Shown: piece after piece, positions 44,657-52,330 of the stretch
Numbering within the stretch: position 1 is the stretch's first letter
How the letters are laid out: each line of letters opens with the position of its first letter
Assembly (NCBI RefSeq): GCF_003729955.1
Contig: NZ_RJTX01000001.1
Span: forward strand, 930,001-994,000
Direction: 5' to 3'
DNA length: 64,000 nucleotides
DNA from: Chryseobacterium daecheongense
GTDB taxonomy: Bacteria; Bacteroidota; Bacteroidia; Flavobacteriales; Weeksellaceae
The notes under the pieces: model-generated
The model's input: only the letters and a program-made list of their open reading frames with translations
The model's database searches: none
Told to the model about the DNA's origin: nothing
Made by a program: the position numbers and the translations under genes

Positions 44657-45412
44657 ATGAACTTTTTAAAAATACTGAAAAAATCTGTTATAGATAGTCA
44701 ATTTTATGTCTCTATAATGGGAACTCTTTTTGCAGTATTTTTCATGGAAGAGCAAAACACGTTCCGTTTCCCTACAGTATTTTTGATTTTGATCACTTAT
44801 TTCAGCGGTTATCTGTATACAAAGTATCAGCATACCAAGCATTTTTTCAAAATTCTTATTTTTAATGGAGTTGCAGGATTCATCTGCGCGCTTCTGATTA
44901 TTTACAATCATAATGAAGTCCGACTGCTCAAATGGTTTATCATTGTTGTTTTGGGGCTTCTGTATAATAGTTTTTTTCTTGATGTTTATATCCGGAAAAT
45001 CCCTTTATTAAAAGTATTCTATGTGGGATTGGTTTGGGGACTGGTAAATTGCTGGCTTACATTGCCTCAATTCAATTTTCCCATTTTTTTTATTAGTTTT
45101 TTTTTCATCACCGCTTTGGTTCTTCCTTTTGACATCCGGGATATGAAAAAAGACAGGGTACAGACTTTTCCTCAGCTGATTGGTATTCAGAATACAAAAT
45201 ACATTGCCTATCTGCTTATTTTTATCAGCAATATTCTGTCAATTTTTTATCTGAAATATGATTATGCGGTTGCTTTTTTTCTAACTGGTATCGTTACTTA
45301 TATCCTCATTTATTTTTCCGAAAATGAGAGGGATGATGCTTATTTTTCTTTTGGAGTTGAAAGCTGTTCCGCACTTCCTTTTTTATTTTTAGGAATAATG
45401 GAGTATTTTTGA
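44657..45412 (+). CDS. UbiA-like membrane protein (divergent prenyltransferase)
   Basis: The protein (251 aa) has about 8 membrane segments. The segment LPFDIRDMKKDRVQTFPQLIG at about 155-175 matches the second Asp-rich motif of UbiA prenyltransferases (DxxDxxxD) and the following loop. The first Asp-rich motif (NDxxD) is missing: the equivalent position reads YLYTKYQHTK. So it is a divergent member and may be inactive or have another substrate. Close relatives in Bacteroidota stand near recF, as here: recF begins 3 bases after the stop codon. The two must be co-transcribed. The reaction is unknown. Confidence 0.7.
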   Translation: MNFLKILKKSVIDSQFYVSIMGTLFAVFFMEEQNTFRFPTVFLILITYFSGYLYTKYQHTKHFFKILIFNGVAGFICALLIIYNHNEVRLLKWFIIVVLGLLYNSFFLDVYIRKIPLLKVFYVGLVWGLVNCWLTLPQFNFPIFFISFFFITALVLPFDIRDMKKDRVQTFPQLIGIQNTKYIAYLLIFISNILSIFYLKYDYAVAFFLTGIVTYILIYFSENERDDAYFSFGVESCSALPFLFLGIMEYF

Positions 45413-45415
45413 CGA

Positions 45416-46495
45416 ATGATTATTAAGAAGCTTTCCCTTTACAATTTCAAGAACCACTCTGAGAAAAAGTTTGAGTTTTCTCCGCAGATCAATTGTTTTG
45501 TGGGAAATAACGGTGCTGGAAAGACAAATATTCTTGACGCCTTGCATTATTTGTCTGTTGGAAAAAGCTTTTTAGGAAATACAGATTTTAATAATATCAA
45601 GAAGGACGAAGATTTTTTCACCATTGATGCTGAAATCCTGAATGAGGAAAGCGAAGATATCATCAAAATCTCCCAGCCAAAGGAAGCAAAAAAGATCATC
45701 AAAAAAAATGACAAGAACTATGACCGGATAGCGGATCACATCGGTTATCTGCCAAGTGTGATGATCTCACCCTATGATTCGAACCTGATCTCTGATTCAG
45801 GAGAAAGCCGCAGGAAGTTTTTAGATTCCATGATCTCTCAGACTGATTCGGAATATCTTTTTGACCTGATTCAGTATCAAAAAACAATCCAGCAAAGAAA
45901 TGCCTTACTAAAATATTTTGCTAAAAACCGTGTTTTTGATCAGGACTCTCTGGAAATTTATGATGACCCGATCATTAAGTTTGGGACCAAAATTTTTGAA
46001 AAAAGAAAGGATTTCGTCACTCAGCTGAATCCGATCGTACAAAACTTTTATCATATTATTTCAGGCGGAAAAGAAACTGTTTCTGTGATCTATGAATCGC
46101 ATTTGCTTGAAAATTCTTTTGGAAATTTATTAAAGGAAAGCCTGGAGAGAGATAGAATGCTTACCTATACTTCCAAAGGAATTCATAAAGATGATCTGCT
46201 TTTTGAAATGGATCATATATTAATCAAAAAAGTGGGTTCACAAGGACAGCAGAAATCATTTTTAATTTCTCTGAAGCTTGCTCAAATGAGCCTGGTGAAA
46301 GAATTAACAGGAAAAACACCTATTCTTTTACTGGACGATATTTTTGATAAACTTGATGATTACAGAGTTTCTCAATTAATTGAATTGGTAAATCAGGAAA
46401 ACTTCGGACAGATCTTTATTACGGATACGCATAAAGAACGTACAGAGAGTGTGGTGAAGAAAATCAATGAAGAAAGCATCATTTTTGAGATATGA
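45416..46495 (+). CDS. recF: DNA replication and repair protein RecF
   Basis: The 359-residue protein is a SMC-like ATPase that helps load RecA on gapped DNA. Walker A is GNNGAGKTN (30-38), the signature motif is VGSQGQQKSFLISLKLAQ (near 280), and Walker B is PILLLDDIFDKLD (near 300), followed by the D-loop. Length is normal. It lies directly after the UbiA-like gene and its stop codon overlaps the start of the DciA-like gene (ATGA), so the three form an operon. In many bacteria recF is next to dnaN, but dnaN is at 5404-6534 here. Confidence 0.97.
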   Translation: MIIKKLSLYNFKNHSEKKFEFSPQINCFVGNNGAGKTNILDALHYLSVGKSFLGNTDFNNIKKDEDFFTIDAEILNEESEDIIKISQPKEAKKIIKKNDKNYDRIADHIGYLPSVMISPYDSNLISDSGESRRKFLDSMISQTDSEYLFDLIQYQKTIQQRNALLKYFAKNRVFDQDSLEIYDDPIIKFGTKIFEKRKDFVTQLNPIVQNFYHIISGGKETVSVIYESHLLENSFGNLLKESLERDRMLTYTSKGIHKDDLLFEMDHILIKKVGSQGQQKSFLISLKLAQMSLVKELTGKTPILLLDDIFDKLDDYRVSQLIELVNQENFGQIFITDTHKERTESVVKKINEESIIFEI

Positions 46496-46788
46496 AACAG
46501 AAGAAAAAACGCGAATATCAATCCTCGGAACTTGTAAAATCTTTTGCCAGAATCTATGGCTTTGAAGATAAGCTTGTTGCGTTTGAGATTAAAGATTTCC
46601 TTGAAGAGTATCTTGACGAAAGTCTTTTTAATGAGATTAAAAGTGTTAATATTCAGAATAAGGTAATCATGATTACCATCAATTCTCCATTACTGAAAAA
46701 TGATTTTAAAATGCGCAAAAGCTTTTACTTGAAAAAATTTCAGGATAAATTCGGAGCTGAAAAGTTTAATGATCTTCAGATTTTGTAG
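46492..46788 (+). CDS. DciA-like protein (DUF721)
   Basis: The protein (98 aa) has the DUF721 pattern: SFARIYGFEDKLVAFEIKDFLEEYLDESL, then VNIQNKVIMITINSPLLKNDFKMRKSFYLKKFQDKFG. DciA loads the replicative helicase DnaB in bacteria without DnaC or DnaI; DUF721 is its characteristic KH-like domain. The start codon overlaps the recF stop codon by four bases, a conserved arrangement near replication genes. The last 23 bases overlap the 3' end of the converging Gcr-like gene. The family is clear; helicase loading is inferred from the family. Confidence 0.85.
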   Translation: MKQKKKREYQSSELVKSFARIYGFEDKLVAFEIKDFLEEYLDESLFNEIKSVNIQNKVIMITINSPLLKNDFKMRKSFYLKKFQDKFGAEKFNDLQIL

Positions 46789-48799
46789 ACAAAGTGCTGT
46801 TCATGAGATCATCTGCTTTTTTATCCAGCCTGGAACGTATCGGAAGGAAAAATTTAAGCGGATGCTTGATAAAATATCTGAAAATCTCTTTGTAAATCTC
46901 ACTTACCTGCCCGAAGTTCAGCTTTCTTGACCTGAATGCCAAAAACATTGACAGGGTAAAACTGACTAAGAAATTGAAAAAACCAATCACAAAAACGGTA
47001 ATAAAAGATATCCAGAAGGTGTAACTGTCTACCGTAAAATCTTTTCCATATAACCCCAATGCAAAGTTTCCTGCCGCAAAAGTAATGTGACGGATGTCCA
47101 GATCCAGTCCCAAGAATAATCCTACCGGAGCTGTAGCGCCCAGAAATACCCCAAACCAGAAGTTGGAAACAATTCCCGGCCAGTTTTTAGCGTAATATTT
47201 CGAAAGGCTTTTGGCAAATCTGGCTCCAAAAAATTTTTTGATGGAAAGGTTTTTGGCTATTCTTTCTGGAATTTGGTAGAAAACCGAATTATTCCCTATG
47301 TTTCCGGAAATGATCCCGGAAATAAAAAGATAAAAACCTGCAATACTTGCGTGTAAAATAGCTTTTGACTTGAATGGGTCTAAATCTTTAAGAAGCTTAT
47401 CCGATTTATCGATCGCAAGATTTTGTGAGAAAAAAACATCCAGTCCGTAAATAATAGCCACTGCTATAGGAAAAGAAAGCAATACGTTTCCTACAAAGGC
47501 GATAAACTGGCTTCTGAAAAGCTTTGAAACAAGGTGTGCAAATTCCGTATTATTTCTGGTATTATTTTCTCCTTCAGATAACACTTTGGTCATGGTAGCC
47601 GCAGTCATCGCAGGCTGTTTTGTTGCCAACGTGAATCCCATCAGGTAAATCATGATGAATCCCATCGCATAGTTCATGGAATACATGAAGGCATGGGAAA
47701 AATCACTTCCCGGAATATATCCGTAAAGCATTTTCAAGACACACAAAGCGCCTACAATAATTCCGCCCCCACTCGCCTTATAAAACATTTTCAGGTATTC
47801 CTTTCTTGTAGAAGTGATATAGTGTGTTCCTGTTTCTGCGGTGTGGTTGGTAATCAGATGAGAAATTAACCTCGTACTGTCATTGACGAGCTCTGAAATA
47901 TTATTTTTATGCGATTTATAGCTTAAAACATTAAAAATTAATTGCTTGGAATTAATCATCAGATCTTCTTCACTATCAATAACAAGCAAACTTACAATGT
48001 CGTAAATCCTTTGAATCTGTTGCTGGATTTTTAAAAGTGACTGGTTGATCTTTCCGGAAATTCCGTATTTGGATGAATTTTTAAAAGCAATATTCACGAA
48101 TTCCAAACATTGCTCAATATAGATTTTAATTTGTTTATAGCGGCTGTCTTTAGAATGTAATTGAAGTTCAGGATCGTTTTCCAGCTCTTCTGTCAATGCC
48201 TCCAGTTCATTTTGCAGGGCGATGAACGGATTATCAAAATTCCTGTACTCCGGAGCCATTCTTACCACATCCACTTCCATCGCCATCCCTGTCACTCTCC
48301 AGGAAAGGATATTCATTGCAAAAAGCATTTCCTTTTTCACCCTGATTTCTTTGATGAAATCTGAAGCATCAAGCATTCTTAAGAATTCATCGATTTCGTT
48401 TTCAGGAAGGTTGTGAAGGTATTTTAAATCTTTTTTGGGGCGGAGACTCACGTTATCAATCATATACCACACTGTGTTTTCATTTTCCACAGGAGGTAAA
48501 ACCGTATTAAGTATCCTCTTTTTAAGCTCGGGAAAGAAAGCATTCTCCGAGAGGATATTGGCTTCCGTTAAAGATAAATTGAAAGGTTTCCCTTCAAAAA
48601 TATTATGGATATAATACTTGAAGTGGTCCAGAAAAACCGGATTGCTCTTGAAGAAACCAAGAACATTGGTAAAATCAGTTCTTTTTACAGCCTCCAAAAA
48701 TTCTGCAAACGGCTCTAAAGAACGGGTTTCATTCTTAAAAGAAAAGTATTTTTTAAGAACAGCTTGAAAGTCTTTTGTACCGGAATTTAGAAATTTCAT
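46766..48799 (-). CDS. Gcr-family membrane protein (annotated as site-specific recombinase)
   Basis: The 677-residue protein has a soluble helical N-terminal half (1-330) and about six or seven membrane helices in the C-terminal half (340-640, such as GGGIIVGALCVLKMLYGY and AFVGNVLLSFPIAVAIIYGL). It belongs to the family that databases call site-specific recombinase Gcr (PF10136). It has no visible tyrosine or serine recombinase catalytic motif, and many membrane helices do not fit a DNA-cutting enzyme, so the traditional name is doubtful. Its 3' end overlaps that of the DciA-like gene by 23 bases. Role unknown. Confidence 0.8.
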   Translation of the reverse strand: MKFLNSGTKDFQAVLKKYFSFKNETRSLEPFAEFLEAVKRTDFTNVLGFFKSNPVFLDHFKYYIHNIFEGKPFNLSLTEANILSENAFFPELKKRILNTVLPPVENENTVWYMIDNVSLRPKKDLKYLHNLPENEIDEFLRMLDASDFIKEIRVKKEMLFAMNILSWRVTGMAMEVDVVRMAPEYRNFDNPFIALQNELEALTEELENDPELQLHSKDSRYKQIKIYIEQCLEFVNIAFKNSSKYGISGKINQSLLKIQQQIQRIYDIVSLLVIDSEEDLMINSKQLIFNVLSYKSHKNNISELVNDSTRLISHLITNHTAETGTHYITSTRKEYLKMFYKASGGGIIVGALCVLKMLYGYIPGSDFSHAFMYSMNYAMGFIMIYLMGFTLATKQPAMTAATMTKVLSEGENNTRNNTEFAHLVSKLFRSQFIAFVGNVLLSFPIAVAIIYGLDVFFSQNLAIDKSDKLLKDLDPFKSKAILHASIAGFYLFISGIISGNIGNNSVFYQIPERIAKNLSIKKFFGARFAKSLSKYYAKNWPGIVSNFWFGVFLGATAPVGLFLGLDLDIRHITFAAGNFALGLYGKDFTVDSYTFWISFITVFVIGFFNFLVSFTLSMFLAFRSRKLNFGQVSEIYKEIFRYFIKHPLKFFLPIRSRLDKKADDLMNSTLSTKSEDH

Positions 48800-48812
48800 T
48801 GGTACAAAGATA

Positions 48813-49457
48813 CTATTTCAAACTTACATTCCTCATTTGTCTCATGATCCAGTTGTGCTTCTTGTTCAGATATGCTGATGGATTTTTAGGATCATACTTT
48901 TTAGGATTAGGCAATACAGCTGCAATCCATGCCGCTTCTGATCGGGAAAGATCTTTGGAAGATTTTCCGAAATAATACTGTGCTGCTGCTTCCACCCCGA
49001 AAACCCCTTGTCCCATTTCAATGGAATTCAGGTATCTTTCAAGGATAATATCTTTGCTCCATACTTTTTCTATGATGAATGTGTATACAGCTTCCAACCC
49101 TTTTCGGAACCAGCTTCTTCCCTGCCATAGGAAAATGTTTTTGGCCGTTTGCTGGGAAATGGTACTTCCACCACGGATCTTTTTTCCTTTTTCGTTATAC
49201 TTCATGGCTTTTTCAATGGCGGTATAATCAAATCCGTCATGACTGAAAAATTTCTGGTCTTCAGAAGCAATGACCGCTTTTTTCACGTTATCTCCCATTT
49301 CATCATAGGAAATGTAATCGCGGTGCAATTTTCCATATTTAAAAAGGCCTCCGATCTGTGTGATGGTAATGGGCGGATTGAAGAATCTTCCCCAGATAAT
49401 AAATACTACATTCAGTATCAGAACGATCAACAGAATTTGCTTGATTTTTTTCCACAT
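48813..49457 (-). CDS. mtgA: Monofunctional peptidoglycan glycosyltransferase
   Basis: The 214-residue protein has one N-terminal membrane anchor (about 5-25) and a GT51 domain: EDQKFFSHDGFDYTAIEKA with the catalytic Glu and Asp, GGSTISQQTAKN, then KVWSKDIILERYLNSIEMGQGVFGVEAAAQYYFGK, and AVLPNPKKYDP. It polymerises lipid II into glycan strands in the periplasm. It lacks a transpeptidase domain, so it is the monofunctional type. It lies between the Gcr-like gene (13 bases) and a substrate-binding lipoprotein gene (41 bases), all leftward. Confidence 0.93.
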   Translation of the reverse strand: MWKKIKQILLIVLILNVVFIIWGRFFNPPITITQIGGLFKYGKLHRDYISYDEMGDNVKKAVIASEDQKFFSHDGFDYTAIEKAMKYNEKGKKIRGGSTISQQTAKNIFLWQGRSWFRKGLEAVYTFIIEKVWSKDIILERYLNSIEMGQGVFGVEAAAQYYFGKSSKDLSRSEAAWIAAVLPNPKKYDPKNPSAYLNKKHNWIMRQMRNVSLK

Positions 49458-49498
49458 AACTTTTTAATAGGAACTGCAAAAATAACAAATCCTCCGGG

Positions 49499-50545
49499 TT
49501 ATCGCAATTCTTTCATATAAGTCAACTGATAATCCGGCAGCAATTCAGGATGAAAGATTTTAATGTAATCTTTGAGAATCAGGTCGGATCTTACCACTCC
49601 GCTTTCAAAGAAATCATTGGCTTTTTGTATTTCTCTTCCGGTGATCACATATATTTTTCCTTTGTTGAAAACATCCAGCTTACTGTATAGTGAGTTCATG
49701 CTCAGCATTTCTTTTTTAGAAACATGATTCCCTGCGTTTACCCAATATTGTACGCCTCCTGTTTTAGCATATACTTCTTCAAAATTCATGGTAACTGCCT
49801 TTTCCTCGGTATTATTTTTCAGGATATATTCCGCATTGGCATCTGAAATATAATGGGCTGTAGATGTTTTTCCTCCCGGAAGGTACCAAATATCTCCATA
49901 CATGATATTAGCAAGTACAATAGGCTTGGTTTGAGCTTGCAGGGCCAGTTGCTTCAGTTCGTTATAATTCCTTTCAACTTCGTCATATTTTTTTTCCGCT
50001 TCTTTATCTTTCCCTAACAATTTCCCGAAAAGCTTGATATAAGCCGTTTTCTCAAGAGGCTTCTGCTCCATATATTCATCCAGAAATATCACTTTGATCC
50101 CATTATTTTTCAATAATTGATAGGTATTGTCAAAACTGGCAATATAGTTGGTGAAAACCGCATCGGGTTTCAGAGAGATGATCTTTTCCACTTCATATTT
50201 CTGCTCGCTTCCTACGTTAAGAATTTTACCTTGTTTCAATAAGTTTTGAATTGTATCAGAATAGATATATTCAGGGCTAGACACTCCGGCAATAAGATTT
50301 TCTGCACCTAACTCAGAAATATAACCCGCCATACTTGCATTTAGTAAGACAATTTTTTTGAAAGGAATCTGATCTGTTTTGAAATCATAGGTGAAATTCC
50401 CGGATTTCAGCTGGAAAGTTCCGTTTTGCTCCTTGTATTGTAAGTGATTTGAAATTAAAGTCCAATCTGACGATGATATTTTTTGTTCTCTTTTACAGGA
50501 GATTAAGACTAAAAAGGCAAATAATAGTAAAATTCTTGATTTCAT
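49499..50545 (-). CDS. ABC transporter substrate-binding lipoprotein (BtuF/FepB-like)
   Basis: The protein (348 aa) has a lipoprotein signal (FLVLISCKRE). The fold is the helix-linked two-lobe class III binding protein: KKIVLLNASMAGYISELGAENLIAGVSSPEYIY, then EKIISLKPDAVFTNYIASFDNTYQLLKNNGIKVIFLDEYME, a long linking helix and the second lobe (FNKGKIYVITG). Such proteins capture iron-siderophore, haem or vitamin B12. The permease and ATPase are not next to it, so the ligand cannot be named. A tRNA-Arg lies just upstream, on the other strand. Confidence 0.88.
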   Translation of the reverse strand: MKSRILLLFAFLVLISCKREQKISSSDWTLISNHLQYKEQNGTFQLKSGNFTYDFKTDQIPFKKIVLLNASMAGYISELGAENLIAGVSSPEYIYSDTIQNLLKQGKILNVGSEQKYEVEKIISLKPDAVFTNYIASFDNTYQLLKNNGIKVIFLDEYMEQKPLEKTAYIKLFGKLLGKDKEAEKKYDEVERNYNELKQLALQAQTKPIVLANIMYGDIWYLPGGKTSTAHYISDANAEYILKNNTEEKAVTMNFEEVYAKTGGVQYWVNAGNHVSKKEMLSMNSLYSKLDVFNKGKIYVITGREIQKANDFFESGVVRSDLILKDYIKIFHPELLPDYQLTYMKELR

Positions 50546-50569
50546 CTTTCAAAGAAAGCAAAAAAGTGC

Positions 50570-50577
50570 TATATTTG
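50570..50577 (+). promoter_or_regulatory. -7 box for the tRNA-Arg gene
   Basis: TATATTTG matches TAnnTTTG and lies 13 bases before the first base of the tRNA at 50591, the expected distance when the first transcribed base is close to the mature end. Confidence 0.65.
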
Positions 50578-50590
50578 CAAACCTAAAACA

Positions 50591-50664
50591 GGGTGCATAG
50601 CTCAATTGGATAGAGCGTCAGATTACGGCTCTGAAGGTTGGGGGTTCGACTCCTCCTGCGCTCA
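50591..50664 (+). tRNA. tRNA-Arg (anticodon ACG)
   Basis: The cloverleaf folds fully: acceptor GGGTGCA with TGCGCTC (two G-U pairs), D arm GCTC...GAGC, anticodon stem TCAGA/TCTGA with loop TTACGGC (anticodon ACG, bases 34-36), T arm GGGGG...CCTCC with TTCGACT. The discriminator is A at 50664; no CCA is encoded, as usual for this phylum. The A34 is normally changed to inosine by TadA. The gene has its own promoter and terminator and stands alone. It lies upstream of a tyrosine recombinase gene, a common integration site. Confidence 0.95.
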
Positions 50665-50670
50665 CTTCTT

Positions 50671-50707
50671 GGGATAAGTCTAAAATGATAGACTTATCCC
50701 TTTTTTA
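50671..50707 (+). terminator. Terminator after tRNA-Arg
   Basis: GGGATAAGTCTA (50671-50682) pairs with its complement (50689-50700), followed by a run of six T. It starts 6 bases after the tRNA end. Confidence 0.9.
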
Positions 50708-50797
50708 TTTCTGCTGAATCCTTGCATATTTTAGTTTTATCTCATAAAATGGACGTTTTTGCTTGCAAACTAAAAATAAGAAAACGATGGTTTCTTC

Positions 50798-52021
50798 TTA
50801 TACAATCTGTCTTTCCTGATGTATCTTATCGAAATAGTTACCCAGGCTGAGAATGCGGTTTTCATCTACCGGATTAATATATTTCAGAAACATTTGTTCA
50901 GTACTGTGTCCGGTAGCTTCCATTAACAGAGGAGTGGGAATTTTGCCGTAAAAATTGGTCGCAAAGCTCCTTCTCCCTATATGACTGGTCAGTACTTCCC
51001 ATTTTTTCACCTTTAAATTTTTCACCCTGTGCCCTATCCTTTTTACAGCATTTATAGATTCATCTATTTGAGCAATCTGTGCTATCTTTTTGATATGGTT
51101 GTTATAGTTGGTGGGTGAAAGTTTTTTAGGGAAATTATTATGATTTCTTTCTATGATTTCCAAAATAACAGGATGTACAGGTAGTAATACTTCTTTTTGT
51201 GTTTTTTGCTGCATAAAAGAAATACATATTCTATCGTTTATTTCCGTCAGTTGTTCAGTGCAGAATTTCATAAAATCTGATATTCTCTGTCCTGTATAAC
51301 AACTTATCAAAAGCCAATCTTTAGCAGCCTGTAACTCTTGAGGAACATCTGTTTTTTCTATTTTCTGTATTTCGTTCTCTGTAAGATTAATTACGTTTCT
51401 TCTTTTCCTTTCCTTTCTTATATCAATCTCCCTTATATTGGTTCTTATACCTTTTCTTTCTGCAAAGTTTAAAATGGTTTTAATAAAATGAATCGTTCTA
51501 TAGATGGTATTTTCACTATAAGCTTCTTCTTTACCAAAAGAAATGAAATTTTTGACAAAATCATTATTAACAGCACTTAAACAAGACCTTTGAGCCATAT
51601 ATCCATCAAACCTTTCGACAAGGTTGAAAAATACTTTATACCTTTTATAAGTTGACCGGCAGATGTATTCCTTTTTAGCAGAAATATAACTTTTGATAAA
51701 GTAAAGAAGAGAATCCACGGGATATTCAATTTCATCCCTGCTACAGAGGTCTTGTATTTTTTTTGAAAAAGCTTTTGGAGGCAAGCCTTTATCTATACAA
51801 TCTGTTAAGAGTATTTTTAAAGCATCTAATTTTGCATTGATTTTTTTATTTTTCTTCAAGTAAATATTACTGGGGCGTTCTTTTTGGCTATCCCAGTCTT
51901 CTTCAGAAATTTTTAAAGGAGTTTTGCATTGAAAAAGTAATTGATCTGATTGATTTTTTACTATTAGATGAATGTTTTTTTTTAACTGTTTTTGCTCAGA
52001 AATAAAAAAAAATAAAGTCAT
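50798..52021 (-). CDS. Tyrosine recombinase (site-specific integrase)
   Basis: The 407-residue protein has three parts: an N-terminal arm-binding region of the Bacteroidota type (about 15-60), a SAM-like core-binding domain (about 100-200) and the catalytic domain (about 212-400). The catalytic residues are complete: Arg246 in TGQRISD, Lys273 or 276, His347 and Arg350 in HIGRRSF, His372 in GHSTEQ and Tyr381 in KYINP. It is therefore likely active. It lies between tRNA-Arg and a non-coding gap with an 18-bp inverted repeat, whose left copy is in its own leader. Either it is the integrase of a small island, or it is a DNA invertase acting on that repeat; I favour the latter. The gene is visibly AT-rich. 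Confidence 0.92.
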   Translation of the reverse strand: MTLFFFISEQKQLKKNIHLIVKNQSDQLLFQCKTPLKISEEDWDSQKERPSNIYLKKNKKINAKLDALKILLTDCIDKGLPPKAFSKKIQDLCSRDEIEYPVDSLLYFIKSYISAKKEYICRSTYKRYKVFFNLVERFDGYMAQRSCLSAVNNDFVKNFISFGKEEAYSENTIYRTIHFIKTILNFAERKGIRTNIREIDIRKERKRRNVINLTENEIQKIEKTDVPQELQAAKDWLLISCYTGQRISDFMKFCTEQLTEINDRICISFMQQKTQKEVLLPVHPVILEIIERNHNNFPKKLSPTNYNNHIKKIAQIAQIDESINAVKRIGHRVKNLKVKKWEVLTSHIGRRSFATNFYGKIPTPLLMEATGHSTEQMFLKYINPVDENRILSLGNYFDKIHQERQIV

Positions 52022-52066
52022 AGCTTATGGATATTAGATTAATTTCCAGCTAAGATATGACAAAAG

Positions 52067-52084
52067 GTAGTCCTATTTAGACTA
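52067..52084 (+). repeat. Inverted repeat, left copy (recombination site candidate)
   Basis: GTAGTCCTATTTAGACTA, the exact complement of the copy at 52288-52305. It has GTAGTC and GACTAC arms (one base further at 52085) around the 7-base spacer CTATTTA, the form of a tyrosine recombinase core site. The arms here extend to 11 bp (52062-52072 with 52080-52090), so the copy can also form an RNA hairpin in the leader of the recombinase gene. Confidence 0.85.
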
Positions 52085-52168
52085 CCTTTTCAAGGCAAAG
52101 ATAGGACAATATTTTAATTATACAAATAAAAATACAAAAAAGTAACATTTTACATTACAGAGACTTAG

Positions 52169-52176
52169 CAAAAATA
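52169..52176 (-). promoter_or_regulatory. -7 box inside the invertible segment
   Basis: Leftward TATTTTTG (TAnnTTTG), about 150 bases before the start codon of the recombinase. No TTG element lies at the expected distance, so the promoter may be weak. In this orientation it would drive the recombinase gene. Confidence 0.4.
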
Positions 52177-52287
52177 ATAGTATTCATGAAAGAAATGATT
52201 TAAAATAATATATGTTCAACATAATTTTATTATGAATATTATTTGCTTGAGAAAAATGTTTATAAATAAGAAAATAATTTAAAGAAA

Positions 52288-52305
52288 TAGTCTAAATAGG
52301 ACTAC
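52288..52305 (-). repeat. Inverted repeat, right copy (recombination site candidate)
   Basis: TAGTCTAAATAGGACTAC on the plus strand, the exact complement of the left copy. The arms TAGTC and GACTA surround the spacer TAAATAG. It ends 25 bases before the ATG at 52331, so it is in the 5' region of the first cassette gene. Confidence 0.85.
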
Positions 52306-52330
52306 TTATTATAAACATAACACAAAAAAA

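Larger units (their letters stand above)
52067..52305. promoter_or_regulatory. Candidate invertible promoter segment
   Basis: A 239-base stretch is bounded by two 18-base copies of the same sequence in inverted order, with 203 bases between them. It lies between a leftward tyrosine recombinase gene and a rightward cassette of secreted-protein genes. Inside there is a leftward TATTTTTG box (52169-52176), but I find no TAnnTTTG box that reads right. Turning the segment round would move that box to 52196-52203 and make it point at the gene starting at 52331. This is the architecture of invertible promoters. The interpretation is inference; the repeat itself is seen directly. Confidence 0.6.

Noticed and set aside
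52062..52090. Simple transcription terminator in front of the recombinase
   Set aside because: The 11-bp hairpin has only TTTT after it in the leftward sense and stands upstream, not downstream, of the recombinase. The exact second copy at 52288 fits a recombination site or operator better, though an attenuator cannot be excluded.
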